64,000 nucleotides of DNA, taken from positions 83,401 through 147,400 of the forward strand of contig CAZTTO010000008.1 in NCBI GenBank assembly GCA_964616465.1, given 5' to 3'. The notes under the pieces were generated by a model. The model saw only the letters and a list, made by a program, of their open reading frames with translations. It did no database searches and was not told the DNA's origin. Source of the DNA: JAFLBI01 sp964616465. GTDB taxonomy: Bacteria > Bacteroidota > Bacteroidia > Chitinophagales > Chitinophagaceae. Each line of letters opens with the position of its first letter. Position 1 is the first letter of the stretch. Below, in pieces: positions 44,172 to 52,842 of the stretch. The translations under genes were made by a program, and so were the position numbers.

Positions 44172-45170
44172 ATGGCAATTTTAAATTTCCAGAAACCAGA
44201 CAAAATCGTTCTACAGAAAGCAACCGATTTTGAAGGTCATTTCGAATTTAGGCCCCTAGAACCAGGATATGGCTTAACAGTTGGTAATGCCTTAAGAAGA
44301 GTTTTATTGAGCTCTTTGGAAGGTTATGCTATTACTGGAATCAAAATTGAAGGTGTGGACCATGAGTTCGCAACTATCAAGGGAATTACAGAAGATGTTA
44401 CTGAAATTATCCTAAACCTTAAGCAGGTTCGTTTCAGAAAGAAAGATGATCAGGATATTAGCTCTGAAAAAATTTCTTTGAGCATCAAAAATAAAACTGA
44501 ATTTACTGCAGCTCATATTGGCGAACTTAGTCAGCATTTCGAAGTAATGAACCCAGAGTTGGTTCTTTGTGTGTTGGACTTGTCTGCTAAATTGGATATT
44601 GAAATCAATATTGGTAAAGGTCGTGGTTATATTCCTGCTGAGGAAAACAGACCAAAGGAAGCAGTGTTTGGATTTATTCCAATCGACTCTATCCACACGC
44701 CAATCAAAAACGTTAAGTATTCTATCGAAAACTATCGTGTTGAGCAACGTACCGATTACGAGAAACTAGTATTAGAAGTGGTTACTGATGGTACTATTCA
44801 CCCCGAAGAAGCAGTGAAGCAAGCTTCTCGTATTTTGATTCAGCACCTCATGATCATTACCGACGAAAACATCACTTTCGATAACAAAGAAGATAAGAAA
44901 GAAGATGTGGTTGATGAGCATATCCTTCAATTACGTAAGGTGTTGAAGACTCCATTAGAAGATTTAGATCTTTCTGTTCGTGCATTCAATTGCTTGAAAG
45001 CTGCTAAAATCAACAGCTTGAGCGAGTTGGTTCAGTATGAGCAAGAAGACCTAATGAAGTTCAGAAACTTTGGTCAGAAGAGCTTGAGTGAAATTGAGCA
45101 AGTATTGACTGAACGCGGATTGAGCTTCGGAATGGATCTAGTTAAATTAGGACTAGACGATATTAACTAA
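44172..45170 (+). CDS. rpoA: RNA polymerase alpha subunit
   Basis: 332 residues from ATG 44172 (MAILNFQKPDKIVLQ); an ATG at 44127 adds 15 atypical residues. N-terminal domain: RPLEPGYGLTVGNALRRVLL, SLEGYAITGIKIEGV. C-terminal domain: LSVRAFNCLKAAKINSLSEL, FRNFGQKSLSEIEQ. The dimer assembles the polymerase and its C-terminal domain binds DNA and regulators. Confidence 0.98.
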   Translation: MAILNFQKPDKIVLQKATDFEGHFEFRPLEPGYGLTVGNALRRVLLSSLEGYAITGIKIEGVDHEFATIKGITEDVTEIILNLKQVRFRKKDDQDISSEKISLSIKNKTEFTAAHIGELSQHFEVMNPELVLCVLDLSAKLDIEINIGKGRGYIPAEENRPKEAVFGFIPIDSIHTPIKNVKYSIENYRVEQRTDYEKLVLEVVTDGTIHPEEAVKQASRILIQHLMIITDENITFDNKEDKKEDVVDEHILQLRKVLKTPLEDLDLSVRAFNCLKAAKINSLSELVQYEQEDLMKFRNFGQKSLSEIEQVLTERGLSFGMDLVKLGLDDIN

Positions 45171-45177
45171 TAATAAT

Positions 45178-45206
45178 GGTCCACTTGGTGGTGGACCTCT
45201 TTTCTT
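45178..45206 (+). promoter_or_regulatory. Hairpin between rpoA and rplQ
   Basis: GGTCCAC-TTGGTG-GTGGACC followed by TCTTTTCTTT, terminator-like. A further CCCTG/CAGGG pair lies just downstream. Confidence 0.5.
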
Positions 45207-45257
45207 TCACGTACCCTGTAATTCCTGGCACGGTGCAGGGGAATAAAAACAAAAGCC

Positions 45258-45797
45258 ATGCGTCACGGAGACAAAATCAACAATCTGGGTAGAAAAAAAG
45301 CCCACAGAGAAGCCCTTTTGAGCAACTTAGCTTGCGAATTAATTAAGCACAAGCGTATTGTAACTACTTTGGCTAAAGCCAAGGCTTTGCGTACATACAT
45401 TGAGCCATTAATTACTAAGACTAAGAAGAACAGTTCTAAAGAAACCATCATGCACCAGCATAGAGTGGTATTCAGCTACTTGAATAACAAAGAAGCTGTA
45501 AAGGAATTGTTTACAACTGTTGCCGCAAAAGTTGCTGATCGTCCAGGTGGTTATACAAGAGTACTTAAGTTAGGTATTCGTGTGGGTGATAACGCTGAAA
45601 AAGCAATGATTGAACTAGTTGATTTCAACGAAATCTACGGTAAAGGTGTTGCAACAGCTGCTGAACCTGCTAAGAAAACTCGTAGAAGTAGAAGCACTAA
45701 GAAAGCTGCTGAAACAACATCTGCTCCTGCTGCAGAAGAAACTACTTCAACTGAAGCTACAGAAGCTACTTCAACAGAAGAAAAATCAGCTGAATAA
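45258..45797 (+). CDS. rplQ: 50S ribosomal protein L17 with long acidic Ala/Thr/Glu tail
   Basis: 179 residues. The core (about 1-125) has MRHGDKINNLGRKKAHREAL, LANLACELIKHKRI and VVFSYLNNKEAV. About 50 extra residues rich in Ala, Thr, Ser and Glu (PAAEETTSTEATEATSTEE) follow, as in several Bacteroidota. Last gene of the cluster; a strong terminator follows. Confidence 0.96.
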   Translation: MRHGDKINNLGRKKAHREALLSNLACELIKHKRIVTTLAKAKALRTYIEPLITKTKKNSSKETIMHQHRVVFSYLNNKEAVKELFTTVAAKVADRPGGYTRVLKLGIRVGDNAEKAMIELVDFNEIYGKGVATAAEPAKKTRRSRSTKKAAETTSAPAAEETTSTEATEATSTEEKSAE

Positions 45798-45820
45798 TTT
45801 ATTTAGTTGTGTATTATTGA

Positions 45821-45856
45821 AAATCCCGTTTGTGCAAACAAGCGGGATTTTTTTAT
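45821..45856 (+). terminator. Intrinsic terminator after rplQ
   Basis: AAATCCCG...CGGGATTT with inner TTTG/CAAA pairing and a TTTTT run. It extends to the stop codon of the convergent TPR gene. Confidence 0.88.
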
Positions 45857-47337
45857 TGCTTTCTGCATCTAGCAATACCAGACTTCGCTCGCTGGTCTAA
45901 GGAATTTTTATATTCAGTATGATCCATGTCTAAACACAGCTCATAATACGTAAGGGCTTTTTTAAACTGTCCTTTTTGTTCGTAGAGTTGTCCAATTTGC
46001 AACGCAGCCCTTGCAGCAAAATACTCTTTTCTATATCTACCTAACTGAATCGTTTGGTTGTAATGCACCAATGCCATGCTGTCTTTTCCCATATCGTCCC
46101 AAATTCTGCCTAGTCGATATTGGTATTCTAACTCCCAAGCAGGAGAAGATTGCCTAGGCATTTGCTGCAATTTTTCTAATGCGCGCTGATGAAATCCACC
46201 ATCGTTCAAAACCCTTGCTTGAAGTAAAATAGGATTGGGCCAAACACCTGACTCCGCATCTTTCAATGCTTTTTTATCAGCATCTGTAAATGTCTTTCCT
46301 TTTTGAAGAGCCATTTTTCTAGCTTGTTCTGCAGCAGGTAAATTGTTCTTTAAATAATAAGCCCAAGATAATTTCCAATAAGATTCCTTTAAATAAGTGT
46401 TTCCTTGAAATCTGTTTTGAAAATCAGTCAGCGATGCAATTGCATCATCTAAGTCAAGTTCATTCAATGCAGCATAACCTTCTAGTAAAGACCATACTGG
46501 TGTATTTAAGTATGCATTGGATGGGTTTCTTTTTTGAATGGTCGTTCTTACTTTGCTAGACTGTTGTGAATTTTGATACAGGTTGGCCAACATGAAACAG
46601 AACAAATGATTATTCACTACATCCAACTTTTGTTGTTGAATATACTGGATGACTTCAGTCTTTTTATTTTCAAAGTAAAACGACAAATAGCAGTACATGA
46701 ACTGAGCTTCCTCCTTCATTAAGTTGCCATATGCATTATCTGTTTGCAAAAATTGCTGAATACTTTTCATGCCGTTTTGAATAGATCCTTTCATGCCAAG
46801 TAGATTAGTAAAAAATCGATATCCGCTTGGAATGGTACCCGCAACAGTTTCTAAACTACCATGAAGCAATAGGTTGGGGGTGAAGCCTGGATGCAATGAC
46901 TTGTTATCTTTTATATAGCCATACGCCCGTCTAAAATTCCATCCTGCACTCCAAGTATCACCAAATTTAATTTCAATGATAGCTTTGTGTAAATACATCA
47001 TGCTAATGGCATAATGATAAAATGCAGAGGAGGTATTGCCATTTTTTGCTAGTGAAATGAGTTGGTCCCATTTCTTTAATTGGGCAGCATACTGCGTTGG
47101 ATTTTCATTGAAAAAAAGTTCAAAGAAATTGGCATAGCTCTCAAGTAAATACGGAATTAGGTTATTGGGCTCTTGCTTTTTTATTCTGGCAATTTGTTCT
47201 CTGCCCGATTGAATTTTTAGATGAAGAATATCTTTATATGCTTGTTGGCATGCCAATGAAAAGTCATACTCACGTTGACCAATTGTATCAGATAGAAAGG
47301 AGAATAGCGATACTAATAAAATGATCAGATACTTCAT
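45853..47337 (-). CDS. Exported TPR-repeat protein
   Basis: 494 residues from ATG 47337 (MKYLIILLVSLFSFLSDTIG, a signal peptide); an upstream extension would run through a terminator hairpin. Helical repeats throughout; the last three are clear TPRs (ALEKLQQMP, LEYQYRLGRIWDDMGKDSMAL, ALQIGQLYEQKGQFKKALTYYEL). Probably periplasmic scaffold. No further function can be assigned. Confidence 0.8.
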   Translation of the reverse strand: MKYLIILLVSLFSFLSDTIGQREYDFSLACQQAYKDILHLKIQSGREQIARIKKQEPNNLIPYLLESYANFFELFFNENPTQYAAQLKKWDQLISLAKNGNTSSAFYHYAISMMYLHKAIIEIKFGDTWSAGWNFRRAYGYIKDNKSLHPGFTPNLLLHGSLETVAGTIPSGYRFFTNLLGMKGSIQNGMKSIQQFLQTDNAYGNLMKEEAQFMYCYLSFYFENKKTEVIQYIQQQKLDVVNNHLFCFMLANLYQNSQQSSKVRTTIQKRNPSNAYLNTPVWSLLEGYAALNELDLDDAIASLTDFQNRFQGNTYLKESYWKLSWAYYLKNNLPAAEQARKMALQKGKTFTDADKKALKDAESGVWPNPILLQARVLNDGGFHQRALEKLQQMPRQSSPAWELEYQYRLGRIWDDMGKDSMALVHYNQTIQLGRYRKEYFAARAALQIGQLYEQKGQFKKALTYYELCLDMDHTEYKNSLDQRAKSGIARCRKQ

Positions 47338-47347
47338 AGTTTGCGAA

Positions 47348-47380
47348 AATAAAAAAGGGAACCGAACCCGATTCCCTTTC
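47348..47380 (-). terminator. Intrinsic terminator after the zinc-ribbon gene
   Basis: AAAGGGAA (47354-47361) pairs with TTCCCTTT (47372-47379); on the minus strand a T-rich run follows. Confidence 0.75.
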
Positions 47381-47397
47381 ATACAAGTATTTTGAAA

Positions 47398-48153
47398 TTA
47401 GTCGATAGAAACGCGGTCGTTCAAATCTGCATCAACTAAAATACGTCCGCAGCTTTCGCACACCATAATTTTCTTGTGCATACGAATCTCACTTTGCTTC
47501 TGAGGAGGAATCGCATTGAAACATCCGCCACAAGCATCTCTTTCTACCGGAACAACAGCTAAGCCGTTTCTATAGTTATTGCGAATACGATCGTAACCAT
47601 ACAACAAACGCTCTTCAATTCCTGCTCTTGCAGATTCAATTTGCTTGGCTAATTGTTCTTCTTCAATGGCAGTATCTGACTGAATGCGCTCTAGTTCTTC
47701 TTTCTTGTGCTTCAATACACCGTCTTTAGTAGCAATTAGTTTTTTAACATTATCCAACTGCTTCACTTTCTCAGCAAGTTCTTCGTTGGTATCACGAATA
47801 TGTTTTTCGCAAAGTTTGATTTCCAACTGCTGCATCTCAATTTCTTTATTGATAGCTTCAAACTCACGACTGTTCTTTACATTCTCGCTTTGCTTCTCGT
47901 ATTTCGCAATCAAAGCTTCGCTTTCCTTAATAGCTGCCTTCTTGTTTTCCACGAATTCAGAAATACCATTGATTTCTTCTTCAACACGATTTTGTCTGTT
48001 CTGAAGACCCTGAATTTCATCTTCCAAATCAGCAACTTCCATTGGAAGTTCGCCTTTTAAAATTTGAAGTTGATCGAGTTTGCTGTCAATCTTTTGGAGG
48101 CGTACTAGACCTACCAATTTTTCTTCAACAGAGAAATCTTTAACTGCTGCCAT
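47398..48153 (-). CDS. Coiled-coil protein with C-terminal C4 zinc ribbon
   Basis: 251 residues. A long antiparallel-type coiled coil (about 15-190) is followed by a C4 zinc ribbon: ACGGCFNAIPPQ (Cys pair) and VCESCGRIL (Cys pair). This is the DUF164 / zf-RING_7 family widespread in bacteria, often beside Nif3-family genes as here. The role in bacteria is poorly known; nucleic-acid binding or an RNA-related function is suspected. Confidence 0.88.
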   Translation of the reverse strand: MAAVKDFSVEEKLVGLVRLQKIDSKLDQLQILKGELPMEVADLEDEIQGLQNRQNRVEEEINGISEFVENKKAAIKESEALIAKYEKQSENVKNSREFEAINKEIEMQQLEIKLCEKHIRDTNEELAEKVKQLDNVKKLIATKDGVLKHKKEELERIQSDTAIEEEQLAKQIESARAGIEERLLYGYDRIRNNYRNGLAVVPVERDACGGCFNAIPPQKQSEIRMHKKIMVCESCGRILVDADLNDRVSID

Positions 48154-48180
48154 ATGAATGCTTAATTAAGATCGGAATGG

Positions 48181-49278
48181 TTACCACAAAAAATAGTGCA
48201 CTGGGTTAGTAACAACTCCTGTTTTTAGGACGGCAAAGGTAGGGAATTTAGCTTGTAAAAACTCAGCCAATAGGTCAATTGTGAACTGTTCACTCTCCCA
48301 GTGACCTATGTCGGCAAGCATCATGCCCTCTGCATCAAAAAACTCATGGTATTTCACATCGGAGGTTACGAAAGCATCCGCGCCCGACTGCACCGCTTTT
48401 TTTATTAAAAAACTCCCCGCACCGCCGCAAATAGCAACTTTCTGAATAGGTCGGTTAGGGGCTTGGGTATGTCTAATAGCTTGTAAATGAAACTGTTTGC
48501 TCAGGTGCTGCAAAAACTCTTGCGCATCCATTGCAGTTGGTAAACTGCCCATCATGCCGGCACCCACATCCTGCCAAGTATTCAGCATAGGATAAACATC
48601 ATACGCAACTTCCTCATAGGGATGGGCTTTTTGAAGGGCCGCAACAACCCTTCCTTGTGCATATTGAGGTAAAATCACTTCAATTCTTTCTTCTTTCTCG
48701 GTATGACGAATACCCTGTTCACCAACAAATGGATTGGTTCCAATGCCTGCTTTAAAAGTTCCATTTCCTTCAGTACTAAAACTACATTCGCTGTAATTGC
48801 CAATATGACCAGCACCAGCTGCAAAAAGAGCCGATAAAACTTGTTCTGTATAAGTAGGTGGACAAAAAGTGGTCAGTTTTGCCAATTTTCCGCCCGAGGG
48901 TTGCAACACATGAATGTTTTCTAATCCAATTTTTTCCGCAAACCTTCTATTTACACCTGTAGATACATTGTCGAGGTTGGTGTGAATAGCATAGATGGCA
49001 ATCTTATGCTGAATAGCTAGAATAATGGTTCTTTCAACATAATTCTGTCCAGTAATTCTCCTGAGCCCCTGAAACACAATTGGATGGTGTGATACAATGA
49101 GGTTGTAACCTTTTTTAACTGCTTCTTCCACCACTTCTGGGGTAGTATCGAGTGTGCATATTGCGCCTGTAATTTCCCAATCTAAAGAGCCCGTAATTAA
49201 TCCAGCATTGTCATACGTTTCTTGTAATGCAGGTGGCGCCCACTGTTCCAGTTCGCGAATTATTTCTTGCAGCTTCAT
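48181..49278 (-). CDS. Nif3-like dinuclear metal-centre protein
   Basis: 365 residues from ATG 49278. Typical three-part layout with the YqfO-type insertion in the middle (about 130-240). Metal ligands: HHPIVFQGL (two His), HTNLDNV (His, Asp) and the C-terminal GHWESEQ (His, Glu). It forms hexameric rings; the physiological function is not settled. The zinc-ribbon gene follows after 27 nt. Confidence 0.9.
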   Translation of the reverse strand: MKLQEIIRELEQWAPPALQETYDNAGLITGSLDWEITGAICTLDTTPEVVEEAVKKGYNLIVSHHPIVFQGLRRITGQNYVERTIILAIQHKIAIYAIHTNLDNVSTGVNRRFAEKIGLENIHVLQPSGGKLAKLTTFCPPTYTEQVLSALFAAGAGHIGNYSECSFSTEGNGTFKAGIGTNPFVGEQGIRHTEKEERIEVILPQYAQGRVVAALQKAHPYEEVAYDVYPMLNTWQDVGAGMMGSLPTAMDAQEFLQHLSKQFHLQAIRHTQAPNRPIQKVAICGGAGSFLIKKAVQSGADAFVTSDVKYHEFFDAEGMMLADIGHWESEQFTIDLLAEFLQAKFPTFAVLKTGVVTNPVHYFLW

Positions 49279-49504
49279 ATTTCGAAGGTAACATAAATTG
49301 AAACCAACAAAAAAGGGCAGTTCTAGAAAGAACACGCCCGTCCCCCCATAAAAAAATAACTCTGCTAATGAGGATTCAAAGGAACAAGCTTTCTAATTGA
49401 AAAACTTACAGAACCTTATGAATCAATAGAACCAGTTTGTGAATGGTAGAATTTTACTTATGAAGCGTTGTTTCACGAATTCTCCAAACCCAAATTGAAA
49501 GCAA

Positions 49505-49512
49505 TACCTTTG
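49505..49512 (+). promoter_or_regulatory. -7 box TACCTTTG of mqnB
   Basis: Exact TAnnTTTG only 4 nt before the ATG at 49517, so the transcript may be nearly leaderless. Confidence 0.55.
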
Positions 49513-49516
49513 ACTA

Positions 49517-50164
49517 ATGCAGATTGTTATTTCAGCTGCAACCCGTGGCGAATGGGAACAAGCAGCTACATTTTTTTCAAATCAATTGCAGGAAGGTTAT
49601 TCAATTGGTTTTCATGAAGCAGGCGTTGGAGTACTTTCAACCACATACTCACTCACGCAAATCATTCAGCTTGAAAAGCCCGATTACATCATTCAAGCAG
49701 GTATTGCAGGAGCATTTGAAGGAGGACCATCTTTAGGTGAAGTAGTAATTGTGGAAGATGATTGTTTGGGCGATTTGGGAGTGATGGAAACAAACGGCTG
49801 GAAAACCACGGCTGATCTAGGTTTTGCCAATGATGCAGATTTGAAGTTGGTTAACCCTTATGCAGATCGTTTGAACTTTTTGCAGCTTCCCAAAGTACAT
49901 GCGGTGACAGTCAATCAAATTACAACATCTGGGCAACAAGCAAGGATGTATACAAATAAGTTCTCCGCTCAGATTGAAACCATGGAAGGCGCCGCTTTGC
50001 ATTACGTTTGTAAACAACTTTCAATTCCCTTTATTCAAATTAGAGCAATTTCTAATAAGGTGGGTGAGCGCGACAAAAGCAAATGGCTTTTAGCAGAATC
50101 TATTCGCAATTTGAACGAAACCCTTCAGAAATATGTTCCATTGTTAGCGCAAACGAAATATTGA
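49517..50164 (+). CDS. mqnB: Futalosine hydrolase
   Basis: 215 residues of the nucleoside phosphorylase/hydrolase fold: FHEAGVGVLSTTYSL, IIQAGIAGAFEGG, LGEVVIVEDD, QIETMEGAALHYVC and RAISNKVGERDKSKW. It releases hypoxanthine from futalosine in the alternative menaquinone pathway. The mqnD gene follows, with ATG 3 nt after this stop. Confidence 0.92.
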   Translation: MQIVISAATRGEWEQAATFFSNQLQEGYSIGFHEAGVGVLSTTYSLTQIIQLEKPDYIIQAGIAGAFEGGPSLGEVVIVEDDCLGDLGVMETNGWKTTADLGFANDADLKLVNPYADRLNFLQLPKVHAVTVNQITTSGQQARMYTNKFSAQIETMEGAALHYVCKQLSIPFIQIRAISNKVGERDKSKWLLAESIRNLNETLQKYVPLLAQTKY

Positions 50165-50166
50165 AT

Positions 50167-50964
50167 ATGAAACTAACGCTCGGCTTTTCTCCTTGTCCAA
50201 ATGATACCTATATATTCGATGCTTTGGTCAATCAAAAAATTGACACGGGCTCCTATCGTTTTGATGTGGTGCTGGAAGATGTAGAAACCTTGAATACCTG
50301 GGCACTTCAACAAAAGCTTGATGTATCAAAAGTGAGTTATGGTGTATGGCCAAAAATTCAACCATTTTATGATGTGCTGAAAAGTGGTGGTGCCATGGGA
50401 ACTGGGGTTGGTCCACTGTTGGTGAGTACTAAAATGCCAACCAACTGGGAAGAAGACATGCAGCATTATACCATTGCTTTACCCGGTGAACATACCACTG
50501 CGCATCGTTTATTCAGTTGGACTTTTCCTAACTTTCAAAGAAAGCAATTCATGCGTTTCGACCTTATAGAGGATTGGCTACTTGAAGCTCCAGAGAATGA
50601 ACCAAGGGCGGGTGTAATTATTCACGAAAATAGATTCACCTATCATGAAAGAGGATTGCATGCTTGGGCCGATTTAGGCGAAAGGTGGGAGCGTGCAACC
50701 AATTTACCCATACCGCTGGGTGGTATAGTGGCACATAAGCGAATTGCAGTTGAACACCAGCTAGCTATTGATGAACTCATTCGTGCCAGCTTGGCCTATG
50801 CACATTCGAATTATCCAGCTATCAGCGATTATGTAGCGCAGCATGCACAGGCAATGGAGCAGGACGTAATGAGAAAGCATATTAACTTATATGTGAATGA
50901 GTATTCCGTAGATATGGGAAAAGCTGGCGAAGCTGCTATTCAAGAGCTTTTTCGAAATGCGTAA
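50167..50964 (+). CDS. mqnD: 1,4-dihydroxy-6-naphthoate synthase
   Basis: 265 residues from ATG 50167. Periplasmic-binding-protein-like fold without a signal peptide: LGFSPCPNDTYIFDAL, DVSKVSYGVW, GVGPLLVST, ALPGEHTTAHRLF, RAGVIIHENRFTY. It converts cyclic de-hypoxanthine futalosine to 1,4-dihydroxy-6-naphthoate. Operon with mqnB. Confidence 0.94.
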   Translation: MKLTLGFSPCPNDTYIFDALVNQKIDTGSYRFDVVLEDVETLNTWALQQKLDVSKVSYGVWPKIQPFYDVLKSGGAMGTGVGPLLVSTKMPTNWEEDMQHYTIALPGEHTTAHRLFSWTFPNFQRKQFMRFDLIEDWLLEAPENEPRAGVIIHENRFTYHERGLHAWADLGERWERATNLPIPLGGIVAHKRIAVEHQLAIDELIRASLAYAHSNYPAISDYVAQHAQAMEQDVMRKHINLYVNEYSVDMGKAGEAAIQELFRNA

Positions 50965-51000
50965 CATTTCTGGTTGCCGCAATTATTACCGCTGTATCTG

Positions 51001-51008
51001 TAACTTTG
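51001..51008 (+). promoter_or_regulatory. -7 box TAACTTTG
   Basis: Exact TAnnTTTG, 20 nt before the ATG at 51029. A purine-rich GAGAGGAGAG between them resembles a Shine-Dalgarno site, unusual in this window. Confidence 0.6.
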
Positions 51009-51028
51009 CAAAAATTTGAGAGGAGAGC

Positions 51029-51436
51029 ATGGTGTATTTAACGCGACTGGAACATTTTAATGCAGCCCATAAATTGTACAATCCTAATTGGACGAAAGAG
51101 AAAAATGTGGAGGTATTTGGGGTATGTGCTAATGAAAATTGGCATGGACATAACTTTGAATTGTTCGTTACAGTAAAAGGTACACCAGATGCAGATACAG
51201 GCTTTTTAATGGATGTAAAGATTTTAAGCAAAATCATTAAGGAACATGTCATTAAAAAGCTAGACCACAAAAACCTCAATTTGGATGTTGATTTTTTAGC
51301 TGGAAAAATGTGCAGCACTGAAAACCTGGCTATTGGAATATGGAACCAAATTCTTCCACATTTGCCAAGCGGAGTTCAATTGCATTGCGTTAAGCTCTAT
51401 GAAACACCTCGCATTTATGTGGAGTACTTTGGTTAG
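51029..51436 (+). CDS. 6-pyruvoyl-tetrahydropterin synthase / QueD family protein, paralogue 1
   Basis: 135 residues. Zinc ligands in EHFNAAHK and WHGHNF, catalytic Cys in VFGVCAN, LDHKNLN and TENLA. The family converts 7,8-dihydroneopterin triphosphate to 6-carboxy- or 6-pyruvoyl-tetrahydropterin, for queuosine, biopterin or folate. A clear paralogue lies 226 bp downstream, followed by folE, which makes the substrate. Sequence alone does not settle which product this copy makes. Confidence 0.85.
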   Translation: MVYLTRLEHFNAAHKLYNPNWTKEKNVEVFGVCANENWHGHNFELFVTVKGTPDADTGFLMDVKILSKIIKEHVIKKLDHKNLNLDVDFLAGKMCSTENLAIGIWNQILPHLPSGVQLHCVKLYETPRIYVEYFG

Positions 51437-51662
51437 TGTTGTAGAGGATTAACTTGGTTTTTTGGCTAAAAAGTTATACGTTTAACAAATAACAGCAATC
51501 AGTTAAACAATTTTTATCTGCTTGCGTTAATTTATACATGCATGCATTTATGATGGTCTTTTTTTAGGCCACTTGAGCAGCTCACTTCTGCCGCAGTGCC
51601 TAAACATAAATTGCATTCACGAAAAGTTGATAGCAGAATATTAGCTTTTGAAAATTGAAAGG

Positions 51663-52082
51663 ATGAAAAAACAAGTGGCTGTTTTTAGGAAAGAGCATTT
51701 TAATGCTGCTCACCGTTTGCACAATGCACAATGGGATGAGAAGAAGAATGCGGAGGTGTTTGGAAAATGCAATAACGCATATTTCCACGGCCACAACTAT
51801 GAACTCATTGTTCAATTAAAGGGTGAAATTGATCCAGATACAGGTTATTTAATGGACATGAAAGTCTTAAGTGACCTCATCAAAAAACATGTTCTCGATC
51901 ATTTAGACCACAAAAATTTAAACATGGAAGTGGAGATTTTTAAAACTTTGAATCCCACCGCCGAAAATATTGCTGTTGTGATTTATGATTGGCTTCGTCC
52001 GCATATATCCTCGCAAATTGACCTGAAAATAAAATTATATGAAACAGAACGAAACTTTGTTGAATATCCGGCTGAATGGTAA
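51663..52082 (+). CDS. 6-pyruvoyl-tetrahydropterin synthase / QueD family protein, paralogue 2
   Basis: 139 residues from ATG 51663; TTG 51648 could add five. Same motifs as paralogue 1: EHFNAAHR, VFGKCNNAY, FHGHNY, LDHKNLN, TAENIA. The folE start lies 44 nt before this stop in another frame, so the two are translationally coupled and should act in sequence (GTP to dihydroneopterin triphosphate to tetrahydropterin). Confidence 0.87.
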   Translation: MKKQVAVFRKEHFNAAHRLHNAQWDEKKNAEVFGKCNNAYFHGHNYELIVQLKGEIDPDTGYLMDMKVLSDLIKKHVLDHLDHKNLNMEVEIFKTLNPTAENIAVVIYDWLRPHISSQIDLKIKLYETERNFVEYPAEW

Positions 52083-52761
52083 CGACCAAATTGAGTTGAG
52101 TGATTTGCTGATTGAAGAAATGGGAGATAACCATGTAAGCACTTCAATTGATACACCTATGCGTGATGATGCATTTGTTTTATCGGATGAAGAAAAGATG
52201 AAAAAAATTGAATCTCATTTCCGTGAAATCATGGAGACATTGGGGTTGGATTTAAACGATGATAGTTTACGCGGAACGCCTAAGCGTGTTGCGAAGATGT
52301 ATGTGAAAGAAATCTTCAGCGGATTGAATCCAGATAACATGCCTAAGGTAGCGATGTTCCAAAATAAATATCGTTACAACGAAATGCTGGTTGAAAAGAA
52401 TATTTCTTTTTACAGCAATTGCGAACACCACTTTGTTCCAATTATGGGTAAGGCGCACATCGCTTATATCTCGAATGGTAATGTCATTGGTTTAAGCAAA
52501 CTGAATCGTATAGTTGAATATTTTGCTAAGCGTCCGCAAGTGCAAGAGAGAATGACGATTCAAATTGCAAATAAATTGAAAGAGATTCTTGGAACTGAAG
52601 ATGTTGCTGTAGTGATAGATGCAAAGCACTTATGCGTATCGAGCAGAGGTGTGGAAGACGATAGCAGCAGTACGGTGACTGCATACTATGGTGGTCAATT
52701 TCAAAACCAAGCCAGTAAGGATGAGTTTTTGAAATACGTAGAAATGAAAACAACTTACTAG
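52039..52761 (+). CDS. folE: GTP cyclohydrolase I
   Basis: 240 residues (ATG 52039; ATG 52120 would shorten it by 27 and remove the overlap). Core: DSLRGTPKRVAKMYV, zinc/active site SNCEHHFVPI, GLSKLNRIVEYFAKRPQVQE, and HLCVSSRGVEDDSS with the second zinc Cys. It converts GTP to 7,8-dihydroneopterin triphosphate. It overlaps paralogue 2 and ends at a terminator. Confidence 0.95.
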   Translation: MKQNETLLNIRLNGNDQIELSDLLIEEMGDNHVSTSIDTPMRDDAFVLSDEEKMKKIESHFREIMETLGLDLNDDSLRGTPKRVAKMYVKEIFSGLNPDNMPKVAMFQNKYRYNEMLVEKNISFYSNCEHHFVPIMGKAHIAYISNGNVIGLSKLNRIVEYFAKRPQVQERMTIQIANKLKEILGTEDVAVVIDAKHLCVSSRGVEDDSSSTVTAYYGGQFQNQASKDEFLKYVEMKTTY

Positions 52762-52783
52762 TTTCATATGATGTTGTGTGTTG

Positions 52784-52813
52784 AGCCGAAGTATTAGCTA
52801 CTTCGGCTTTTTC
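52784..52813 (+). terminator. Intrinsic terminator after folE
   Basis: AGCCGAAGTA-TTAGC-TACTTCGGCT followed by TTTTC. Confidence 0.9.
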
Positions 52814-52816
52814 ATT

Positions 52817-52824
52817 TACTTTTG
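52817..52824 (+). promoter_or_regulatory. -7 box TACTTTTG of fabD
   Basis: Exact TAnnTTTG, 18 nt before the ATG at 52843, directly after the folE terminator. Confidence 0.6.
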
Positions 52825-52842
52825 GCTCTAAACTTAATCTGT

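Noticed and set aside
51437..51662. preQ1 riboswitch ahead of the second QueD-like gene
   Set aside because: A TAGAGG stretch and an A-rich run are present, but the C-rich loop and pairing of preQ1-I do not fit.
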